Source: Coleophoma eucalyptorum (lineage: Eukaryota > Ascomycota > Leotiomycetes > Helotiales > Dermateaceae). From it: a stretch of DNA of 64,000 nucleotides. The position numbers and the translations under genes are program-made. Shown here piece after piece: positions 46,976 through 57,935 of the stretch (position 1 is its first letter; each line of letters begins with the position of its first letter). The stretch spans positions 1 to 64,000 of the forward strand of contig JALRME010000021.1 in assembly GCA_026120035.1 (NCBI GenBank), written 5' to 3'. The notes beneath the pieces were generated by a model, which was not told the origin of the DNA, did not search any database, and saw only the letters and a list, made by a program, of their open reading frames with translations.

Positions 46976-49000
46976 TGCACTTTGGGTGGACTTGATTCTC
47001 ACGAATTGTCTGATTCCGAAAAGTGGCTTGTGCAGGGCCAATTCTCTTAAGTAGACGGAATCAGATGGGTTCTTTTTCTTATGACGCAACTGTGCGAAAG
47101 AAAGAGATGGTTGCCGACGACGAGAAGGTGGAATCTCGTCGAAGAATGTCGCTAGCCCCGATGCAACAGAGGAAAGTATAGATAAGAGAAAAGGAAGAGA
47201 AAACCGATAGGTATGGAGAGAGGAGACGGGAAGAAATAGGTGTTTTTTTGCAGAGATTGGAAACGGAAAGAGGTGGAAAGTTGGAAGGAGGGGTGGAGGT
47301 GGAGTGGAGTGAGAGAGAGAGAAAGAGAGAGAAAGCGGAGTGGAGTAGAGTTGACGAGCTGGGAGGTGAGTGATAAGTGGTGTTGTGGTTTGCACAGTGC
47401 CGTGCAGTGCAGTGCAGAGTTGTCTTATGTTATGTACCTAGCTAGGGTTTAATTTGGGAAGAAGGGAAAGTGGATATATGGATGTAATGTGATGGGATGG
47501 GAGGGAGGGAGATGTGTAGCGTCGAGAGAGCCAGAGAGCCAGAGAGTCCAGAGCCACTTGAGCTGGAGCCTTGTCGTTGAGCCAGAGCGCTAACACCCAA
47601 GCTTGGACATCAACGCTGCGGAGAAATTGACTAGTAAAGGGAAAAATTGCTCCCTCTTCCTCCCTCTTCCTCCCTCTTCCTCCCTCTTCCTCTACCCATA
47701 ATCTGCACTTCCCTTCGAGCAACAGGGATCTGACGGCGGCCCAGACTCTCAGAGGCCGCTATCGCCTCCTCTACACCAACCACAGCACCCACAACAACAA
47801 CACCACCGCGGCTCTCGACCCTACACTGTCAGTCCTCCGCACACCGCACACCGCTCGCTCTCTTGCGCTCTCTCTCCAACTAACTCGTATCCGCAGAGAG
47901 GGTGGTCATAAGACTGTCCATTCTGAGCTGGCGCCTTTCCCCAATGAAGATGAACCTCCTCAGCTTTGGCTGTTGTTGCCACCGCAGAGACAACCGGCCA
48001 GCGCTTGCAAGTCAGGCCCGTCTCGTCGCCAGTCAACCCGGTTGAGGGAATACCGAAAACCGCCATGCGATCAGCACTTCTGCACCATAATTCTCTCGCT
48101 GCGTGTCTGATCAACCAACCGCAACAGAACTAGTTGACCACCGTCGCTTGGCAACACAAAGATAACAGAACAACAGGCTAAAACTAGTGCACTTTCGCTT
48201 CGGTGCTTGTCCACCCTCGTCCCATTGTTCACGGCGAGTGCTTCGAGGTGGCTAGAAAGGAGGCTAAGGGAAGGTAGTCTGTGCTGATCAGTGAAAGCCG
48301 TAGTGAAGACTTAGTAGAGGCTTGGTGAAGACTTAGTTAGTGCTCTCTCTCTGGACTGTACTGTATCGTGGCGGGAGGCTACATGGTTGGTCAGACGGCA
48401 ACCACACCGTTTTCTCCGGAATTAGACCTCGTAACAGGTTGCAGCAGAGCATGCTCGCTACCCGTGCTCGCTAACGGAGGGATCGATTGTCTCCTTAGAG
48501 TCAAGAGCTTGATATCCTTGATATCCATGGGCTGAGTGGGGCCGGATCCCGACCAAACTGACACCATTCTCGCAGCCAGGAACTGGTACACTGCAACCAT
48601 CACTCTCACTCTGCACCTCCCTTTTCTTCATGTGCATATGCATGTGCCTATGCTTGTGCATGTGCATGTCCCCTGATCATAGTCATTCCTACCTATCTAC
48701 AAAGTATGTTGTTTTCATGGGAAATCACCAAGTAGTTGAGTCTATGATGCTCTATCTTCATCTCCCCAACGAGCGAAGGACGTGTGGCCATTCCCCCCGC
48801 CATCTACCCCAGCCCACCGGTCCTCAAATCATCTCTTTACCCCCAAATCGGACCTGGATATCATGCTCGCTCCCCATTTCATTATGCCCTCAGAATCTTT
48901 TCCCCTCCTCATCTCTCCGATGACGAGCAAACAGCCTCCCAAACGCTATGCAACCCAATCCACAAACAGCAAAATCGCAGCCCTGGCCCGTTGAGTTTAA
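46976..49000. other. Gene-free region between the MFS transporter and MTR10
   Basis: This 2-kb stretch is upstream of the MFS gene and downstream of MTR10. The first part (46976-47700) is pyrimidine-rich on the minus strand, as expected for a leader or promoter. It contains a 10-bp tandem repeat at 47651-47692 (unit TCCCTCTTCC, four copies) and GAGAGAGAAA runs near 47310-47335. At 48636-48668 there is a GTGCATATGCATGTG-type repeat. No coding region is supported. Confidence 0.5.
47651..47692. repeat. 10-bp pyrimidine tandem repeat
   Basis: Four perfect copies of TCCCTCTTCC plus two bases. It lies about 0.7 kb upstream of the MFS transporter start. Confidence 0.9.
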
Positions 49001-52000
49001 CTAGCCATCAAATTGGAATCTGGCCGCTTCGAGTCGACCGAGCCCATCTCTAGGGGCAACATATCGTCGTCGATAGCTATTCGTAAAATCTTGCAAGAGA
49101 CTGCGGACCTTGCGTAACCCATCGGGTCCGACACTGAGCTGCTCTCGAATGCCAGCGAGTAACCGGTTGATCTCTGCCTCGCTGACGGTGCCGGCCGGGA
49201 GCATTCTCACCGTCGTGTCTACCCACGCTGTAGTCTGCTGAGGGGTCAACTCAAAGAGTCCCAGTAGCGCACCGCTTCCGTCGGTAAAGCAATCTCCTGG
49301 GAAGGTAATCATCATGCCGGCCATGATCTGCTTGACCAGCTGCCCCCCATGTGCAAGGAGCAACTGCTGTACAGCCTGCTTAATTGGAGCTGGATTTGGA
49401 CTGTTGGTCGAGCTTGGGGGGTTGTCACCTCCATAGCCAATAACATCTCGCAGGTAGTGTAGGACAGCCGAAAGTGGCTCTTGTTGCTCTAACGAGAGTG
49501 CGGATACTGCAGCTTGGAAGATTGGTGTAAAGAGTGCGGATGGAATCAATTTGTGGGGATAGTACAGGAGGGCGTCAATAAGAAGACGGTAGAAGTCTTC
49601 AATGACATCAGGAAGCTCTTGAGGCGGGAGATCGCTCATCATACGAAGCATTGCCGTTGACTGGGCCTCAAAGAATGAGTAAATCGCGCTTGTTGTATTC
49701 TCATCCACATGCTCACGGTCCTCGGAAAATTCACGTAGAATAGCACTGGTGACCCAGAGGAAGCATCCTTGTCGGGACGTCGCGAAACCGCTCGCCAACT
49801 TGTTTGCCATCTGTGGCAAGAGAGGTGCCGTTGCAGTTCGGTATGAGATGACCATAAACCGCCAGACTCGACAAACTCGCTCGCAGATTGGTGGGAAGTC
49901 AATAAAAGTCTCTAGGATCGTTGCAAGAATTGGGAATATCTCCTGACAGTATTTGACAGCAGGATTCTCCTGTCCAGGCTCCACGTATGGTACGACATTT
50001 TGAACGAACAACGTGATTATCTGGAGGAAGTCTTAAATCGTGTTAGCCTATTTGTAAAAAGTACTATGAGATTCGATACACTGACCTGCAACCTCAAGCT
50101 TTCCATCTTTATCTTTGGCTGCATTTGCCTTTGCCATTAGTCTGTTCATCAGTGGATCACAGTACGTCTTCAAAAGTCGGTAAATATCTGCAGGCGGCTG
50201 AACAGCAACGACTGATGCAACACCTTCCGTCATTTCTTCCTGACTGATGCCTGGAAGCTTATCGAGGGTCTGATCATAGAACTGTTGAAGTTGGATGACC
50301 TGTCCACTCAGAAGGTGCTTGCAATCAGTGCAGAAAAACTTCAGAGACATAGCAGCGGCACGGATCAGTTCCTTTGAGTCTGTCTCGAAGGATGAAACGA
50401 TGTACGTAAATTGCGGCTCCAAGAATTCAGGATGATTTGAGGTCCACTCAGTGTATCGACCAAGAACCATAATTGCCGCAAAGCGTAGTTTCTCGTGGTT
50501 AGGGATTTGAACAATCAAAGGCATGATTTGTGGTAGAATAATGTCTTCGTCTCTGTCTACCATCCTGCCCATTGCACGCATGCTGAAAAGTGGTGCTTCG
50601 AGCTGCTGCCAATGAGGCACGTTATCAGCAGTTGCTTGACCGCCATAGGTACCCATCCACAGTTTGATGCGTTCAAAAACCTTTGTGAGACATTCGGTAA
50701 CGCCCATGATCTCACAACAGTCCTTGAGGACATCTCCCATATGATGGCGAAATTCACGGAATTTGTCCTCTTCTTCTCTATTTCCTTCGAATAGATCAGA
50801 ACCGCCATCTTCCGGTGAGGGATATTCAAGCTGCTGCAGCATCACGTCTACAAGTTTCGAGTAGACATCCACGTATTGGATCCGTGCTTGGATGTATCTT
50901 TCTAAAATGAGATAGAGCTTCAGCTCGTACCAGAAAGTGAATGTCAAAGCAATTGCATCTTTCTCATTATCCCTGGCAGCGCACTCAAGAATAGCCTCCA
51001 CAAGTGGTCTGAAGTTGACTGGCTCTCGAGCAATCAGTACAACCCAGGCTTCGCCAGCTTCCGCAAACACACGAGTGAGACCTTTGTAAGCTTCTGCGTC
51101 CTCTTCGCCTGCGACTTGTGCTATCCGAGGTTGTAGTGCAAGTAAACGAGGCAGTAAGATTTGGATAGAAGGTAGGTACTCGTCCACATCCCGAGTTTCT
51201 CTGAAGATGGCACATAAACAGTCTGTTGCTGCATCGAAAGACCTGTCCGAGTCCAAGGCCTTGAAAATGATATCGAGGAGCGGTGAGTTGACAATATCAC
51301 CAACAGGAACCTCTCGCAACCAGGAAGTCACAACTTCAAGGAGCTGAGGGTTTGTGGCTGCTGCATCTTGAAGGTATAGTCAGCTTCAATCCCAAGTCGA
51401 ATGATAAATATCACATACCGGACGACTGAGCATAATTCAGTAGCAATCCTACCACGGAACCTGCATTATCTCCCAAGAGCTCCTGTGTTCTCTGATTGAG
51501 CTCATCTTCCTATTTCGACAAATTAGACTTTGATTCTGGTATGTTCTCGCCCACAAAACGTCGACGCAGATTTTCGAAGGATGGTGTTTCTCGGCCCACA
51601 TACAGTCAAGTTGATCTTGCGTCCTTCGGTGACTTCTTCGGGAAGCACTTTCAAAAAATCTAAGATGCAGGCGTGGCTGTCCGCATCATTGCCCAATGTT
51701 GAAACTACAGTCGAAAGCACATCTTTCCACCCTGTCATTTGAATAGCCAGAATCGCCAAACAAACACATAATTGTATACGAATTGGTCGCACTCCCGTTG
51801 CAAAGACCTTAAGTAATTGTAGAACTTGGTCTCGAAGTGCTGGTAAGGCATCTGCAGGAATTTGATGGACATCGTAGGTAATCTAGACTATCAGCGTTGG
51901 ACTACGGAACAGAAATTCCCCGAAGCCCTACCTTGCCTCTTAGTGTTGTCGCAGCAAAGAGCTTTGCTTCTGGATCCGCCTCTGATTGCAGAATGCTTAA

Positions 52001-52216
52001 TGTGACTGTCCATGCTTCCGCCTACAACCACTGAGTATTAGCAGGTCTCGAGGGGGGTTGCACGCTCGTCTGACGTACCGACTTCTGAAAACTCTCTAGG
52101 AAGCTATGGGCTGCTTTCTTCTGCTCCCGCTGACCATCTCGCATAGTTGCCATAGCCGCTAGAACAGGCGCAAAAGCCTGCTGTGTTCCTGTGCCATTTG
52201 TAGCCATGACTACCAT
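49001..52216 (-). CDS. MTR10: Importin-beta family nuclear import receptor Mtr10/transportin-3
   Basis: This is a karyopherin that imports SR-type mRNA-binding proteins such as Npl3. Exons on the minus strand: 52216-52079, 52021-51932, 51882-51604, 51509-51419, 51366-50086 and 50031-49001, giving 969 residues, close to the yeast protein. The N-terminus (AFAPVLAAMATM then QKKAAHSFLESFQKS) and AEAWTVTLSILQSEADPEAK with KLFAATTLRGKI form the Ran-binding importin-beta N-domain. The rest is a chain of HEAT-like helix pairs, including ALDSDRSFDAATDCLCAIFRE and a C-terminal SLLQDFTNSYRRR. A second in-frame ATG at 52207 (MATNGTG) is an equally good start. All junctions are GT-AG and in frame. It is divergent from SME1. 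Confidence 0.92.
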
Positions 52217-52587
52217 ATCGATGGTGGGGCAGGAGATGAGAATGAGGCGGGCTCACAGGCCGACTTTCTTCGTATGACCGTGGCAGATCAGTGTGGATGC
52301 AATACTCAAATCCTGAGGTACGAATGAGTGGAGTGCGAAGCGATGTAGACCTTGAAATTATGAAGTTGTCAAGTTATGGTTGTAGATTGCAAGAGGCATG
52401 GTTGTTGGAAGCCGCGCCCGAATATTTTAGCGTCCTTTATTTTCAGCCTCGCGATGGTCGCGACAGGAATTTGAGGCAGCGCAAGGAAGCTCAATAACAA
52501 CGACGTCTTACTCGGCCTAAACACCACGAACCATCATTGTCTTCTGTCACCTCACCACTCGCTATCAGACCTTTTAAAACCGCCGAA
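52217..52587. promoter_or_regulatory. Divergent promoter of MTR10 and SME1
   Basis: This 371-bp region lies between divergent start codons. No further gene or clear box is seen. Confidence 0.45.
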
Positions 52588-52981
52588 ATGACTGGACGAG
52601 GCGGAGGTGGAGGACGCAAAGTCCTTCTCCCACCCATCAATTTCATCTTCAAGCTCTTGCAATCGCATGCGACTGTCCAGATCTGGTTATACGAGCAACT
52701 GGCAATCAGGATTGAGGGCCAGATCAGGGTCGGTCATGCAGTCGATACTTTTCTGAGACCGTGCTAACTAAGGTGGCCGCAGGGTTTCGATGAGTTCATG
52801 AACTTGGTCATTGATAACGCTGTAGAGGTGAAGCAAGCTACAAAGACAACTGAGGAGAGCAGGAGATCGTTAGGTAAGACCATGCTGGCCTTGATTTATT
52901 GGAAATACTGCTAATTACTTACTAGGGCAAATTCTGTTGAAGGGCGACAATGTCTCTTTGATTCAAAGTCTCAGTGGATAG
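52588..52981 (+). CDS. SME1: Small nuclear ribonucleoprotein E (SmE)
   Basis: SmE is one of the seven Sm proteins forming the ring on spliceosomal U1, U2, U4 and U5 snRNAs. Exons: 52588-52728, 52783-52873 and 52926-52981, giving 95 residues, the normal size. The Sm1 motif is IWLYEQLAIRIEGQIR then GFDEFMNLVIDNAVEV, and the Sm2 motif is ILLKGDNVSLI. A Gly-rich start (MTGRGGGGGRKVLLPPI) is usual for fungal SmE. The first intron uses a weak GTCGGT donor but has a good GCTAAC branch site. The stop is 146 bp from the stop of the convergent cyclo-ligase gene. Confidence 0.93.
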
Positions 52982-53127
52982 AGGGTTTAATTGGCGTTTA
53001 TATGTTGTTGCATTGGGATATCACGGCGAACGAAAGAAAAGTACCATTAGAATCGAGAATCTGCACCACGAAGGACTCCCGGAATTCAATCAAGTCGATC
53101 AACTCATGGCTGCTGGGAAAGTGACTG

Positions 53128-53978
53128 CTATGTTTGAGGTTGTCTGGCTCGACTTTCTATGATTTCGCCATTACCGACTAGCAGACCATGCAGAGGCCTG
53201 TCGAAGGAACCCACGGGAACTTCCTCTGTACTTGATGGGGAGCCCAGAGGATTTAGGACTTGTTCCTGCAAAGCCAGGCCATATAGCAATGGATTCTGTT
53301 GCCCAAAATGTTCTTTGAGATGGTGATAATGGCCCAAGAAGTAGTCATAGTAGCCTCTCCCGTGACCAAGACGTCTAATAGTGCCTGACTGATGTTCCAC
53401 ATCAAAAGCAACCCCTGGAAGCAAGATCAAATCTAGTCCTGCGCTTTTCGTGTTGGCATCCTTGATAATATGCTCACGTTGACCAAGAGTGTCATCCCCA
53501 ATTGTAGGAATTCCCCATCGGTCTCGTTTCAAGGATTCATAATCTGCATGAGAATGAAGTTGTACCATATCCATCACCGCACGAAACGTTCCATTTTCAG
53601 CTAGAGTCTCCTGTTCGTAATATGGTCTGACTTTGTCCTTGAGCATATAGGGAACAAAGACTTGTTTGCCAGCCTGGAAAGCATCTCGTACAATAGCGTC
53701 TGTTTGCAGTTCGCCTTTGGGCATTGACAAGTAGACAGCGATTCGCTTGGCCTGGATATATGGCTCAAATGTTTGAAGGCGATTAAAGATTGACATACCT
53801 ATTTTTCGTCGGTAAGTAGGAGAAAGTATACAAGTAGAAAAGAACCCAACCTGTACCTACTCTGTTCTTGTATGGCTTCCCCTGATAGATCTGCTAATCT
53901 TGTCTTCATGAGAGACCTTAGCCTTTTCTTGGCCGCATGGGTGAGCTCTGGAAGCTGTGCTTTGATATGAGAACCCAT
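53128..53978 (-). CDS. FAU1: 5-formyltetrahydrofolate cyclo-ligase
   Basis: This enzyme converts 5-formyl-THF to 5,10-methenyl-THF with ATP, returning folate to one-carbon metabolism. Exons on the minus strand: 53978-53861 and 53798-53128, giving 262 residues. Landmarks are HAAKKRLRSLMKTRLADLS, the substrate-side AVYLSMPKGELQTD, VFVPYMLKD, RWGIPT, LILLPGVAFD and the nucleotide-binding LGHGRGYYDYFL with GLALQEQ. The intron uses a GTAGGT donor at 53860, joining EQS to MSIFNRLQTF in frame. An ATG at 54035 would add 19 residues (MALTNPDFLQN); I prefer 53978 (MGSHIKAQLPELTHA) because relatives start close to this point. It is divergent from ROT1. Confidence 0.9.
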
Positions 53979-54368
53979 TTTATTCTCAGCACCAATTGTG
54001 TCGTTTTGCAAAAAATCTGGATTTGTGAGTGCCATGCAAGGAAGATTCAGGCGAAGCAATCTTAATGGTATTTTGTCTGCCTGTATATACCATATACCGG
54101 CATTTATGGGAGACACTTGTTTTGAAAAAGGGACAAATCTCGAAAACCCAATTAACTGCGTGGCAGAAGAAGATAAAGAGCAAGCAAGTAAGATGGGACG
54201 CTTCACATGGTATTCACGTGATGGTCCCAAATAAGGTTTATTCGGTCTGTGGCTGAGGCGGGCCCGCTTTGTTAAATCGCCATGCGCTTACGATGTCTCC
54301 TAATCTCGTGAACTTCCTAACCTTGTTCTGTCTGGCACTTTTCACCGTCTCAACAACCAACCCTCACG
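53979..54368. promoter_or_regulatory. Divergent promoter of the cyclo-ligase and ROT1
   Basis: This 390-bp region lies between divergent genes. An open frame extends upstream of the cyclo-ligase start through most of it, with an ATG at 54035, so the exact start needs transcript data. No other gene is visible. Confidence 0.4.
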
Positions 54369-55329
54369 ATGTCGTTACAGTCGTTACTCTTCGCAGGCGT
54401 TTGCCTCATCACAACTGTTTCTGCTGCGACACTTGACGCACAACTTGTTGGAACATGGTCCACCAAATCCGCGCAGGTCTTCACCGGCCCAGTAAGTTCT
54501 ATTCTTGGAACGGAGAGTGCGAAAGTTGGCAGACAAGATTTTGAGGACATATTGGGCTGATGCTTGATTCTAGGGATTCTACAATCCAGTGAATGATAGT
54601 TTTATCGAGCCAAGTCTCACAGGAATTTCCTATTCATTCACGTCGGATGGGTTCTACGAGGAGGCATATTATAGAGCTGTTGCAGAGCGTAAGTCGTAGC
54701 ACGTCATTTGAAATTCCGCCATACCCTAACAACAATCCAGCCGCAAATCCTTCGTGCCCCCAAGCAGTTATGCAATGGCAACATGGTACTGTTGTCATGA
54801 ATTCCGACTTGTCGCTCACTCTCACCCCTTTCGCCGTCGATGGGCGAGAACTTACCTCAAACCCGTGCAGCACTACGAAGAAGGCAACATATACTCGATA
54901 CAATCAGACTGAAACATTCAAGGTTGGTAATGTCTTCGGATTTGGGTTTAGATGTGGAGGCTCAAGGCTAATCTGTTGCAGAAATGGCAAGTGTATACGG
55001 ATGGATATACCAAACTCACTCGACTTGACCTTTACCAGTTTGATGGTACACCAATGAACCCGCTATTCCTTGCATACAGCCCTCCTTTGATGCTCCCTAC
55101 CATCACCATGAACCCTACGACCTCAGCTGCTACCTCGACTGCAACCTCCAAAGTGAAGCGAAGCACAGGAGAGGAGGAAGAGTTGGAGATCGAGTACTCC
55201 TTACCATTGAATAAGAATGCGAAGCATATCAAAAGAGACAACCCCAGTCGATCTCCTGTCGACCTTAATTTCCTTTGGTGGGCCGGTGTTGGAATGTGTG
55301 TGTTCGGAGGTGCTGCCTACCTGCTTTGA
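54369..55329 (+). CDS. ROT1: ER protein Rot1 (folding and cell-wall synthesis)
   Basis: Rot1 is an essential ER membrane chaperone needed for cell-wall beta-1,6-glucan synthesis and O-mannosylation in yeast. Exons: 54369-54491, 54574-54688, 54741-54922 and 54982-55329, giving 255 residues, as expected. A signal peptide covers about 1-19 ([19 protein letters not shown]). The family opening [20 protein letters not shown] is followed by [34 protein letters not shown] and [12 protein letters not shown]. The C-terminus has a membrane segment ([19 protein letters not shown]) ending at the last residue. All three introns join family motifs in frame. Confidence 0.93.
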
Positions 55330-55690
55330 AAATAAGACCCCCTGGGAATGTGGTGTTTGGCTTTTGAATCTACATGCTTAGTTGTGGCGTATACACGGGA
55401 GCGAAGAGCGGAAGTTGCAAGGTTGCGAAATGGCGTTTATAGAGTTATCTGGGAGGATTTTGGAGCCGGCAGTGAAAGGCGTTGAGAATTTACTTTTCAC
55501 TTTAACAGATCCGCTAGCCAGCCTAATCTAGCCTTTACCAAAATTACCAGATGATCTGCTCTCGTTTGGATAGATTGGACGGTTGGTAATTATGCGAGTA
55601 TCATGATGTATGGTAGTCATCGGACGAAATGTAGGGATGCACCTGGATGTCAACATAAAATCCATTATAATCTTGTTACACGAAGTCTTG
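55330..55690. other. Convergent 3' region of ROT1 and the histidine acid phosphatase
   Basis: This 361-bp gap lies between facing stop codons. It is AT-rich toward the middle. No gene is visible. Confidence 0.5.
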
Positions 55691-57357
55691 CTACACAAAG
55701 CACTGATTCCAATCACCACCGGCCTCAGCAAAGCTAAGACTGTCAACAAAGGCACTCAGAGAGCATCGACCGAGACCATCGCTACCACAAGCTGTCAAAG
55801 GCACAACTCGATCATTGATGATAACCCTAACCAATTCCTCCGAGTGGCCAGCACAGCTCATCTTTTCGAAATAAGCACGCGCTGCAAATGGAACGGTCCA
55901 ACTTGCGGAATATCCATTTAGTTGCGTAGCAGTCTCAATGGTAGTATTTGACAAAGCTGGTGTCGAGTTAAACAGTCCCATAGCAGAGAAAATAGCTGTC
56001 ATATCGTTGTCGTGGCTGAAATCGGCATATAGCTTTCGTCCCAGTGGGAAGGTGGTCTCAGAATCATCAAGCGTGCTATTTGTGCTGGTGTGGTCTTCCA
56101 CAGAGGTGTTTGTCATGCGCGCAATGAGCTCATTTGTGAAACCGACACCTTGGGTAGGACCCAGTGGGTTTCCAGGCCCATAGCCGTAGTACTTTCCAAG
56201 GCTCTCATAATAATCGTAACTACGCCATTCAGATTCGGTGAAGAGGCTGCAAAACTCGGTAATCACACCAGTCGCGCTGCCAACCGTGGTGAACGGGCAG
56301 AGATCCATCATATAGATTGTTTCGGTCATTGTGAGATTGGCCCCAGGGAGATTAGCGTTGAGACGAGTTGTAATATTGGGCGTGAAAATAGCTGCCCAGA
56401 TTGCTTGAGCACTGTCTCCAATTGTTGAATCGTACCCATCTTCAAATGACGTACAGAGGCCATGGTCCAAAGTATTATTGAAGCCGGAGTCCTCGCTGAT
56501 GACGACAACATCATAAGGGTATGCTGAATCTCTTGCTCCAGACGCAATACGGGCTTTGTGGAAGCCTTGAGTAAAGTTGTAAGCAGATTCAACAACACGA
56601 TCAGAACCCGAGGATCGCACGAACGGGTCGTAGTACTTGGTGAGTGACCTATAACGGTTGAAGTATTTGATGCCTGAGTTAATCATTTGTTGTTGGCCAA
56701 ATACAGACAAATCATCTGCTCCTAGAGTGTAGTCGTAGTCCTTGAGGAAATTGTAGCCAGCTCCATAAGCTGTTACACTAGATTGAATCTTTTGAATGGT
56801 CGCATTATAGAGCTTGGTTTTGCTTGATGTTGGGTCGCGGGCTCCATGTCGAGAGAGAACCTGCGCAAAAGTGATCTCACACTGTGCTGGAATTTCTGCA
56901 GAGATATTTGATGGGACACTGAAATAGGGAGAATACTGGCCCCATAGCTGGCCATTGATGGGGACATTGTCCTCGCATTGATATCCATTGTAAATGGTGT
57001 CGTCACATGATCCGTTGGTTTTAGCAAAACTTGAGCCCCTAGTTAGAGAATCAGCCACCTGTAAGTCGGGTGCTGAAGAGCTCTTGTAGACATGGATGTA
57101 GATCATCAAAGCACGGCATTCATGTGCCGAGAGCGAGTATAATCTCAATTCAAACATAAGGATAAGGAAACTCACCAAAGTGCCCAAGAGACCAAAAGGA
57201 GTGCTGCAACCATAGTGAGAAACGTGAGAGATATGAGGCGAGGCTTTAGTCGTCCTTTGCAGCGCTCTTGATTCTCCTCAACAGACTCTCTGCTGCTCAA
57301 GGGAAGAGGCGCGTACTTATGTGAGGTTCCCCATCGCAGGAAAACATTCAACTTCAT
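55691..57357 (-). CDS. Histidine acid phosphatase (phytase-like), membrane-anchored
   Basis: Exons on the minus strand: 57357-57176 and 57038-55691, giving 509 residues. The catalytic RHGARDPT motif and the partner HD in DFSHDNDMTAIF identify branch-2 histidine phosphatases, a group holding phytases and acid phosphatases. Cysteines fit the disulphide pattern of fungal phytases (NGYQCEDN, AQCEITF, DLCPFT, EFCSLFT, GRCSLSAFV). The residues before the core are unusual: about 45 charged residues precede one membrane segment (SLTFLTMVAALLLVSWALW), so the protein looks like a type II membrane protein with the enzyme outside. Several Asn-X-Ser/Thr sites suggest N-glycosylation. The substrate (phytate or another phosphate ester) cannot be told from sequence. 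It is divergent from HRQ1. Confidence 0.88.
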
Positions 57358-57935
57358 CCTGCCTGTCGATAGCCTGTCAATCGGTGGTTATCTTCAGCGA
57401 ATTCCGTGCAAGATGTCGGGGAAAGTTCCTGAAAGAGCGATGCTGATAGGCATAGTCAAGCTATCCTGGGTCGATTAGTGCCGGTTTCTCAGTTGAAATT
57501 TGTTGTACCTTGGCGCCGGTATATTGCACTCTGGAGTTGTCGACCACGTGTGGCATGTTTCAGCGGCGAGAGGCGAGATCTTATCCATCTAATCCATCTA
57601 ATCCATCTGATCTGCGGAGCATGCTTTTTGTATACGAGGCTAATCAGATTTGACACGCCGTATACCGTGCAAGGTGGGATAGTCTCGATTACTTGTGGAT
57701 AGATTTCGGCTAGCTAATTTGTAAAGCTCAGCTCGTGCATTATCAGATCAGACGGTTGCCCCTTGAATCCAGAATCAAAGATCGTAGCAACCGTAATCTC
57801 TAGTGTCGGCACGTGATAGCGCGCGCGGGAAGAAACGCGATGGACGTCATGACACTAATCTATTCTACAACATCGATCTGAGGCCTAGGCATTTCCCATG
57901 GTTGCTCTACATATTCTGTTTCCACCGTTTTCATT
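57358..57935. promoter_or_regulatory. Divergent promoter of the acid phosphatase and HRQ1, with two CACGTG boxes
   Basis: This 578-bp region lies between divergent starts. It has two CACGTG palindromes, at 57545-57550 and 57810-57815. This is the core recognised by bHLH regulators such as the phosphate-responsive Pho4/NUC-1 type, a plausible match to a phosphatase gene. A short ATCCATCTA repeat lies at about 57583-57610. The link to phosphate control is inference. Confidence 0.5.

Noticed and set aside
47821..48114. 97-codon minus-strand frame upstream of the MFS gene
   Set aside because: It has no start context or domain and lies in a C/T-rich non-coding stretch.
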